Shown piece by piece: positions 57,010 through 64,000 of a stretch of DNA of 64,000 nucleotides (its first letter is position 1; each line of letters starts with the position of its first letter). The position numbers were made by a program, and so were the translations under genes. The DNA lies in the NCBI GenBank assembly GCA_963678705.1, contig OY783222.1, positions 13,153,730-13,217,729 on the forward strand. Reading direction: 5' to 3'. The stretch is from Panorpa germanica. Taxonomy: Eukaryota > Arthropoda > Insecta > Mecoptera > Panorpidae. The notes below the pieces were generated by a model. That model saw only the letters and a list, made by a program, of their open reading frames with translations. It had not been told where the DNA came from and did not search any database.

Positions 57010-57601
57010 TGCCTGTTTTACCACAAAGAGACAGTTTTGTGTTCAAAACACTGAACAAAAACATGTTTTGTTTTATTTTAAAACTGTTCTGTTTTTCGAT
57101 ATCAGACTGGTTTTGTTTTTCTGTGTGTCTCATAAAAATGTCCGACGACAATGATTTTATAATTAAATACGATTTTTGTTTTAATAAATGACATACCAAT
57201 TAGAAAAAAAATAAGATCATAGGTCAGTTATCTAATGAAAAGGAGAGTTCATTATGGCACTGAAGAATTATTGCATGATTTAAGCACTGACGACTTTAGG
57301 TTAAATGGAGAATTGAGATCCTCCTTTCACAACTTTACAAGAATATCAAGTACTGATTTTGAACTGTTATAGAATTAATTTGCTAGGACCTACAATCACC
57401 AAGAAAAATACCATATTCCAAAATATAGTTGATCCAAATAAGCCGACTCCAGATGGGAATGTGTTTTGTTTACTAAAACAGTTTTTAAAGACAAAAATGT
57501 TTTAAGAACTGTTCAGTTTTTAAAAAACATTGATGTTTTTGTTCAGAAAAACAGTTTTTGTTCGTGTTTTGTTGTTTTGTCTGTCTGGTGTAAAACCGGC
57601 A
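57010..57601 (+). mobile_element. PIF/Harbinger element with transposase remnant (592 bp)
   Basis: Left TGCCTGTTTTACCACAAAGA and inverted right TGCCGGTTTTACACCAGACA. TAA is duplicated at 57007-57009 and 57602-57604. Subterminal GTTTTGTT-rich repeats match the 400-bp MITE at 15158. It splits an I-like LINE remnant: joining the flanks gives the TGTAAT-ATGCCTGAG order seen in the sister copies. Confidence 0.85.
57240..57445 (+). pseudogene. PIF/Harbinger transposase N-terminal remnant
   Basis: Encodes YGTEELLHDLSTDDFRLNGE, then SSFHNFTRISSTDFELL, and after two stops and a frameshift GPTITKKNTIFQNIVDPNK. The pattern F-x-N-F-x-R-[IM]-x-x-x-x-F-x-x-L-L followed by G-P-x-I-x-K-x-x-T-x-F is the N-terminal region of Harbinger nucleases (HARBI1 relatives). 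The DDE catalytic region is absent. Confidence 0.72.
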
Positions 57602-57795
57602 TAATATGCCTGAGGAATATAGGCAGATATTTGAAATCAGGGAAAGTCTGAAAAACCTTATTGACTTTACCAATAAAAGTAATTTAATCTCTTTATTTTA
57701 AGTACCCATACTCATGTTTATAAGTTGTAAATTATGTATTGTAAATGTTTATAAATATATTTTAGTGCTAATAACATTTGAAAGTTGATGATTTG
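57602..57795 (+). pseudogene. I-like LINE 3' remnant, copy 3
   Basis: MPEEYRQIFEIRESLKNLID is encoded from 57606 and matches the last protein segment of the copies at 32200 and 43400. The 3' UTR follows (ACCCATACTCATGTTTATAA, GTGCTAATAACATTTGAAAG). The part upstream of the Harbinger insertion is too decayed to recognise. Confidence 0.7.
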
Positions 57796-58274
57796 TGTTG
57801 ACCGGGTAGGGACACTTATATCAGTAACATTAATGCGAAATGTTTACAATTGATTGTAGTTTTAAGAAACGTGGTTTTTCGAGTGTACAATGACTTTAGG
57901 CTTAATGCTACGACAATGTCAGTAGCATTGGTTACTACGTCACATAAAACGAAAGAGAAATGAGAGATTTACGCACGAAAGTTGTAAATCTTTACAGGGA
58001 TTTCCAGATTTAACTTATGTCAATTACTTATGTAAATTATTATTAAAAATAAAAGTGAAATTTGTGGTTTGCTATTTATAGAAACACTTTGCTTAAACTT
58101 TATTTTGCAATGGGAATCACGAATTCGATTAATAAGATATTTTACTAATATTTGATGTATTATTTAATGTATTTTTCTTATCAACGTATTGCGTTTTAAT
58201 TACCGAAGTTAAGTACCGAATAATTGTGTTACATTGTCATTAAATAAAAGCAAAATACATGTAAATAAGTTACA

Positions 58275-58455
58275 TTTCTTTAGTTGGTAACACTAACCAG
58301 AGATATTACAATTGCATTCTGGTCAGATGAGCTGACGGTATATATTAGTTATATCTACTTTCATTGTAGTGTGTGTCAACGGCCAACAAGTAGATATTGT
58401 TAAGTTGTTATAAAATTAGATGAAAAGGAATTGACAATTTAAATAATAAATATTG
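58275..58455. repeat. Family D repeat, copy 5 (left half)
   Basis: GTTGGTAACACTAACCAGAG, GCATTCTGGTCAGATGAGCT, TTGTTATAAAATTAGATGAA, then stops at AATAATAAATATTG. Confidence 0.6.
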
Positions 58456-59124
58456 CGACTTATTAAAAAATAATTGGACATTTAAGTTATATAGAAATGA
58501 AGACATGGTTCATATTCACTCTAAACAAATTCAAACGTCTCGATCAGCTGTGAAGCGATATATTAATAATTAAAGTGCGTATATTTAACATAGCAAATTG
58601 TGCGAAACAGAATTAGTACACGTTAAATATTGTAGAACATATATATATTTAGGAAACGGTATTCGGTTTTAAAGATTTTTTAAAAAAACATATATATTTA
58701 CAATTTCAATTTACAATTCCAAAAAGGGAAAATTTTAAAAATAAAGTAATTTTTGCTTGTTTATTAATAAACTGAACATATATTTTTTAAGCTGAGTGCT
58801 ATCAGCGACGACCTTCAACTATGTTGGCAGTTTTTGCGGTGCCGTGGCCTCATGTATGTTATGTGGGCCGTACCGATGGCTAATAAGTTTATATTTACGT
58901 ATGTAACATAATCATTTTATTAACTTCCCATGAAAAATCAGCATGCTTGATCATGACCAGTCTTGTGGACCTTATTGTCAAAGTTAAAAATTTCATTGAG
59001 CAACCCCTCTCCCCCTTTTTGGTGTACTTACATAAAAAATAATTTGTCTGAAATTTCAGGCCAATCGAATAAAGAAAACGTGAAAGCCTCAAAAGCCGTC
59101 GGTATTATCTAATGTATGGTCATT

Positions 59125-59235
59125 TTTTCACTGGTTAATAACAACCAAACCAGAAAACATACCTCTGGTACGGAAACCGAATCCTAAGGCACAACAGTAG
59201 GTTTCAAGCATCAATGCTCTTGCCCACAATGTCGA
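59125..59235 (-). repeat. tRNA-derived SINE, copy 3
   Basis: On the minus strand: TTGTGGGCAAGAGCATTGAT, GCTTGAAACCTACTGTTGTG, GGATTCGGTTTCCGTACCAG and GTTTTCTGGTTTGGTTGTTA. Block order as in 56740-56832. Confidence 0.6.
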
Positions 59236-59670
59236 CTGAACAAAATTTAGTTCCATGTTCAAAATTGATATTTTCTTGAAACAGCTTAGTGAGTGTTACT
59301 AACTTTTTGTACTTACTACCGAACTATACATTTGGCAACGATTATCATCACTAATTAATGGAACGTCGGTACGAATCTCCGATTCCAGTAATAAAAGTAT
59401 TGCATTATCATGACACACATATTTACTGCATTGACACTTTATTATTTTCCCATCATAATATAAACAAAACTTCAAATAATTCATCAGGGCTTCTACGTTT
59501 TTGGAATTCGAAAACACACGTCAGTTCAAAACATTCACCTTGCTTTCTTCTACATCAGAGTTTCCTAAACATTTTTCATAAAACTTTTAGTTGTGTCTTA
59601 CGTTTCGTTTTCTCCAATGCTTCATTTGATTCTGATGCATGCATCTCATTTGGTGGTGATCTTAATCATT

Positions 59671-60180
59671 CTGTGTAAACTATACCGACTAATGAACAAG
59701 AACTTCCAGTTAATGATAGAAAACAAATTATTAGCATATAAATGTATAGTTAAACCAGTATGGACTTATAAGTTACTACTGAGGGATACATCAGCTAATA
59801 CAAACATTGAGATTTTACAAAAATTTCAATCAAAAACATTACGCATTATTGTAAATAGATGTACCATGGTATATTACAAAGGAAAGACTGCACCACGATC
59901 TTGCCATACCCATACCTACAGTAGCGGATTAAAGTTAGTACTGCCATAGACCCATTTCGATAAGGCGCAATTCTTAAATGGTAATAGTAATTGTATTATT
60001 GCCTAATCGGAATGCATCTAAAGCGCCATCTCCCTTTAATATATATGTATATATATACAAAATAGTGGCCCGTTATCCTCTAAGCTCTAAAATTTATTCA
60101 AAGAGTCGTCGAAATCCTATTCGATTTTTAATTATACTCGCCTTTAAAATTTGGTCGTGTCTAAAATTGTGGCGCTCTTA
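59671..60180 (+). pseudogene. Jockey-type LINE reverse transcriptase C-terminal remnant
   Basis: From 59671 the strand encodes CKLYRLMNKNFQLMIENKLL, AYKCIVKPVWTYKLLLRDTS and ANTNIEILQKFQSKTLRIIV, the thumb region after the RT domain of Jockey-clade LINEs (NKLLxYKxILKPxWTYGxQLWG..SNxxIxQRFQSKxLR). After frameshifts it continues HHDLAIPIPTVAD (DLxIPTV motif), PNRNASKAP and a decayed end. The frame at 59593-59949 joins this to unrelated upstream bases. Older and more damaged than the Jockey copy at 32281. Confidence 0.85.
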
Positions 60181-60189
60181 GCCCGAGCA

Positions 60190-61960
60190 TCACGGGCCTT
60201 TGCCAAAATCTATTACTGAATACCTGCACTGTGACAAGAAATTAAAACTTTAACAGCCAATTACAAAGATAGAGTTGCAAACCAATCAAATTCATTAAAT
60301 ATGGTTCACATACGAGCGACTTAAACATGCGTCGTTCAACATTTGTTGTGATAAGTTGTACAACACGTCCACACTAATGCGACATGCAACTTAATTCGTC
60401 GGAAGCTTTCTTAATTCCGTAATTTCTTTAGATGTTCCGACTTAGGATTTAAACATTTTTGTTTCATAAAAATACTACCTTGAATTTTAAGAAATAGGGT
60501 TTTATTATTGTCGCATTCTTATGTCGTACTAGTCTGTACTATACAATAGTGACCAACTTAATAGAAGATAGGACTACCTAGTGCAGACTGAAGAGGAGGG
60601 CGCCTCAGGAGTTAATTAAATTTAGTAATATGGACACATACCGTGCCAGTTCAATTTTATTTGTATACTTATTGTTACATGCTTATATGACAGATCACAA
60701 TACAAATAAATTTAATAAAAAAACTGCTTGAATTCGCGTGACAAAAATGTTTAGGCCCTTTTAACTGGGGTGTGTTTGTGTCAATGATATGTAATCGTAT
60801 ATACACAAAATAAATCAGCACAAAACAATATATTATTGCAGAAATGCACATTGGGAATTTAATCACAAGAACGCATTCATATGCACTACATAGAATTTAA
60901 CATAATAGTTATTGTGCCCCAAAGAAATGGACTTGAATGCAGCAGGTTAAATGGAGGATCTGTTAGATGCAGATGTGCCAGTGTCAGTGCCAGTCCCAAT
61001 GTCATAACAACAAAACAATAACAGGATATTAATTGAAAACTATTTCATTCTTGCTGAAATTGCAATTGTTCGTAAATATAATCTTAAAGGCTTTATCCAC
61101 ACTAGAATATGTTGGGCTCGATGCCAACTGTTTCTAGTACACGAGCGAGCCATATGTGGCCAACATCAGTTAACAAGCAAAAGTCGTGATCTTCACATCT
61201 TAGTTAAACTAATTTATAAAAAGAAATAATAAAAGTAATTTATATATTTATGTAAAAAAATTATAAAATATATTTTTTTAAGCAGATCCTCGTGAAGTAG
61301 TAAAGAATGGAGAACTTGCTCAATAATTAATTAAAAAATTGAATAAGAGTAGGTTCCGAAACTTTTAAGGAAATAATTTGTTTTAAAAAATGGAAGTTTC
61401 CCGTACAAGTATATGGCGATTCATACACTTGTGCTTTTAAATGAAGATTTAATATAAGGATCTAATGGAGAAATTTATTATTTCAATTGAATATGGTTCA
61501 GAAAACATCAAGCTGTCGATTAAAATAATAAAAATAGTATGTTTCCGAAGAAATAACAAAAATAATTGACGTTTTTATAAAAAATATCATCATAATCATC
61601 TGTCACTTCCGCTGTTCAAGACACGATGTAAGATTTGGCAACGTCGCTTGTGCAGTTAACCGACGCACGAGTAACCACGAATATTTGAAAGGCATTAGGT
61701 CTAAGTTTTCAGGTTATGTACTCTAGCGGTGTTGTCAGGTGTTGTCAAATGTGCCCAAGCGATTTAGAATACCTTATTTGTTTTAGTCAATTGAATGTTT
61801 ATAAGTTTTTAGAATTTTTTTTTTTTAATTTATGATGTAATATTATCTATACATATTAAAATTATTTTTCATATGCATGAAGAAAGTAATAAGAAATATA
61901 ATATTGTTACGGAAATTATTTACACTACGGTGGTACCAGGCTTTGTGTAACAGCGCTCTA
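60190..61960. other. Stretch without recognised genes
   Basis: AT-rich; no exon, repeat copy or structured element was recognised. Confidence 0.4.
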
Positions 61961-61968
61961 TTTTTTTT

Positions 61969-62131
61969 CTGACATCTTGCGTCATGAATTGGATTTGTGT
62001 GATATTCATTTGTTTGTTAATACTCGCAAAATAATTGTAGTGAAAATTCAACTTAAAGTTAAACTTTTATTTAATAATATTAACAAATAAATTAATAGCA
62101 CGTAAGTTCAATTCATGACGTATGACGTCAG
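61969..62131. mobile_element. Family I MITE, copy 3 (most complete, 163 bp)
   Basis: Ends CTGACATCTTGCGTCATGAA and inverted CTGACGTCATACGTCATGAA show three mismatches, continuing inward to TTCATTTGTTTGTTAATA / TATTAACAAATAAATTAA. Runs of seven or more T and A outside the arms extend the symmetry. Confidence 0.75.
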
Positions 62132-62802
62132 AAAAAAAGTTAAAAAGTAAAAATTGAGATTTTATTTTAGGTTAGGTTTTAATTAATGCAAGAACTCATT
62201 CCTTTTATATGCTTATTACTGTACTCTTCACTTCTTACGTCCCAAAGTGGTCTCAATTCTCTATACTGACCTTCTGCTTTGTCACATATCTACATATAAT
62301 AATAACCGGTCATTATTAATAAAATGTAACTAAATAAAAAATTCTAATAAAGGTCAATGTGATTAATTTATAAAAATTTATCACAAAAATCAGTAATCGT
62401 CAGTAATGTTAGTCTGATGAAGTCAGGTAAAGAAAAATCGAAATCGTATTGAATTGAAGTTCTGCCTTAACTGAATAAACTCTCTAAAAATAGTCGAAAA
62501 TGATTTTGTCAAAATTTCTTTGTATACAAAAATGGAGAAAAGTTTTCTTACCACGTTAAAGAATTAAATATACGTATATGGTAGATCATAAATAGTAAAA
62601 AATCAGCAGCTCATTGTCAATAAATTTACGTGATGTCGCATATTAAGTTGATAGCTTGTAAATTAATAACAAAAGAACTATTAGTAAAAATTATTATATG
62701 AGAATAAGTAATAGTATTTTTCATAAGGATATTGTTAATAATATCCGGTTATTATTAATACAAACCGGGTTTGTCATATCAACCGTAAGAGATGTGTATG
62801 AA

Positions 62803-62808
62803 TCTTAC
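62803..62808 (-). other. 5' splice donor of putative ITP exon 1
   Basis: The minus strand reads TTCAAG|GTAAGA, a near-consensus donor at the end of the GC-rich leader. Confidence 0.65.
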
Positions 62809-62936
62809 CTTGAATATATTCAGGTACAGGTCGACAGGTAGGCAATCCTCGTGAACTCTGCCGCGGTTATCGTCCGCCGTCGGGCTTCTAGTTCTTCAGG
62901 ATCTTATCGACACACGAACAAGACTGACACTAGAGT
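62809..62936 (-). other. ITP: Putative non-coding exon 1 of ITP (5' UTR)
   Basis: About 128 nt from the initiator-like TCACTC (A at 62936) to the donor at 62808. It is clearly richer in G+C (GAAGCCCGACGGCGGACGAT, AACCGCGGCAGAGTTCACGA) than its surroundings and contains no ATG on this strand. Splicing to exon 2 would give TTCAAG|ATGAATC, so the first ATG of the message would be the ITP start, with A at -3. The next minus-strand exon I can recognise is ITP exon 2. Alternative: first exon of another, unseen gene or of a non-coding RNA. Confidence 0.6.
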
Positions 62937-62963
62937 GATAACGGAGAAATGATATCCAGCCTC

Positions 62964-62994
62964 TTTTATATTATCCGCGAGATAAGGGACGTCA
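62964..62994 (-). promoter_or_regulatory. Core promoter: TATA box, inverted GATA pair, CRE-like site
   Basis: On the minus strand, TGACGTCC (62987-62994, one base off the CRE palindrome) is followed by TTATCTCGCGGATAA (62971-62985, an inverted GATA-type pair) and TATAAAA (62964-62970). TATA lies 34 bases before the initiator-like A at 62936; TCAGTC at 62925 is an alternative start. TATA plus CRE is common in neuroendocrine genes. Confidence 0.6.
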
Positions 62995-63272
62995 TCCTCT
63001 CAGGGGATGAATATTCGCGCATTCAAGCAGGGGTGGATCAAATAATAGTTAAAAGTACATATTTTGAAATATAGAAAATTGTAAAATAAATATTTAAGAA
63101 TTAGCAATAACAAATAGTTGTAATAATTATATATTCTCGGACGGATTGTAAATTAAGCATAAATATAATAAGATAAGAAATTCGTACAATTCAAAATGTT
63201 TTTTTTAAGTAAGACGTATTTACTTTTAATTTATACTCTACAGTAGTTCTTGACGTATTTAGTTTTATACGG

Positions 63273-63310
63273 CAGTGGTACAAAACTTTTTGGGTCAGCG
63301 TGTCATATTG
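63273..63310. repeat. Possible hAT terminus
   Basis: CAGTGGTACAAAACTTTTTG and GGTCAGCGTGTC resemble the CAGTGGT(T/A)...TTTTTGGGTCA ends of a widespread hAT group. No matching right end or target duplication was established. Confidence 0.3.
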
Positions 63311-63461
63311 GGTATTGAAATCGTATTACTGGATTGATAACGAAATAATATAATAAATAAATATGTATATATAGAAAACATAAATGTATGTCGAACTATA
63401 ACACTGTTATGTAATCTTACATTATATTAACGTAAAAAGTTTCATGTTAAAGATAATTTTT

Positions 63462-63716
63462 TTTATTTATTGTTTTACGACGTCTCAACTGGTAGGTTAT
63501 ATTCGCGGATCAATGTCCTTTTAGAACTTGTTGATATGTCTCAATAAGAAATTTCAGTTGTGCTGCAATTTTGACAGGATTGTCTGCCCTGATAACCCCT
63601 AACTGTCCTTTGATGTTGTGTTTTTCTCGGATGGCGCTATATTTTTTATATAACGCCTTAGCGAGTTTGTATGTAATTGCAACATTTGTTACGCGATGAA
63701 TTACTTCTAGATTCAC
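63462..63716 (-). CDS. Unrecognised ORF or last exon with poly(A) signal
   Basis: Open frame of 68 residues after the first codon down to TGA at 63510-63512: NLEVIHRVTNVAITYKLAKA, LYKKYSAIREKHNIKGQLGV, IRADNPVKIAAQLKFLIETY, QQVLKGH. Composition is protein-like (balanced charge, predicted helices, no homopolymers), unlike the chance frames elsewhere. AATAAATAAA follows about 40 bases after the stop (63462-63471). The frame opens at GTG directly after a TAA, so there is no start codon; it would be a last exon (weak AG at 63717-63718 or 63708) or a broken gene or transposon piece. Another open stretch lies just upstream on the same strand (63721-63860). I do not recognise the family. Confidence 0.35.
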
Positions 63717-64000
63717 TTATAACACAGATATAGCTAACCAACACTGACAACAGTGTAGGAGTTTGTCGGTGATGGGACTATTATCAAAATTGTATAAATC
63801 CATACTTAGCCTCTTGTTACTTTTTTGTGTCCAAACATCATTAAATAAGTAATTCATTGCTGAAACCAATGGTTTGAGGAGATTGACAAATCATACTTTT
63901 TGGAAGCCATAAAGGGCGGAAACAACAATGGAATAAACGTTCCTAGTCAGGAGGAATTCCTGTCCGACTGATTTATTAAACAACCGCTTTACTTCATAAT

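Larger units (their letters stand above)
1278..62808 (-). other. Inferred first intron of ITP (about 61.5 kb)
   Basis: The acceptor at 1278 and the donor at 62808 bound a stretch in which I found no convincing cellular protein-coding exon. Almost all reading frames are short, AT-rich and free of recognisable domains; those with homology are transposon remnants. Large 5' introns are common in arthropod neuropeptide genes. Pairing these two splice sites is inference; a transcript would prove it. Confidence 0.6.

Noticed and set aside
59593-59949. 118-codon frame as a gene of its own
   Set aside because: The C-terminal two thirds are a frameshifted Jockey LINE remnant and the N-terminal part is unrelated AT-rich DNA.

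Overview
This window looks like one end of an arthropod, most likely insect, neuropeptide gene. It is strongly AT-rich (by eye), has eukaryotic splice signals, and is packed with transposon remnants. There are no operons, ribosome binding sites or long intact reading frames. The species cannot be fixed from the sequence.

The one gene I recognise is ion transport peptide (ITP, crustacean hyperglycemic hormone family) on the minus strand. Its coding exon 2 is at 946-1277: signal peptide, precursor-related peptide, Lys-Arg cleavage site and the first 40 residues of the hormone with four of the six conserved cysteines. A polypyrimidine tract and AG lie directly before the ATG, and a GTAAGT donor follows in the middle of codon 40. 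At the opposite end, 62809-62994 on the same strand, lies a TATA-box promoter with a CRE-like site, an initiator and a GC-rich leader that has no ATG and ends in CAAG|GTAAGA. My main inference is that this is the non-coding exon 1 of the same gene. Almost the whole window would then be its roughly 61.5 kb first intron. The exons for the hormone C-terminus (normally alternatively spliced) would lie beyond the left edge.

The intron is a transposon graveyard. Non-LTR retrotransposon tails: an R1-like one (2716-3220), Jockey-type ones (32281-32603, 59671-60180) and I-like ones (32074-32745, 43172-43550, 57602-57795). DNA transposons with terminal inverted repeats and target duplications: hAT-like (9436-10057 with a BED-finger remnant, 41580-41902, 42663-43092), PIF/Harbinger-like (15158-15557, 57010-57601 with a transposase remnant, 49181-49701, and the hairpin 11499-11676) and mariner-like elements with TA duplications (181-555, 52267-52516, 54866-55080). 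There is also a tRNA-headed SINE family, and a dozen interspersed families named A to J here by comparing copies inside the window. Several insertions are nested.

Between the repeats are a few GC-richer islands (about 2155-2290, 4840-4940, 16080-16265, 22385-22545, 40535-40830, 45535-45650). They do not match other parts of the window and are the best places to look for intronic enhancers or small exons. A possible plus-strand promoter plus first exon lies at 18203-18381. A 69-codon unrecognised minus-strand ORF with a poly(A) signal sits at 63462-63716, upstream of the ITP promoter.
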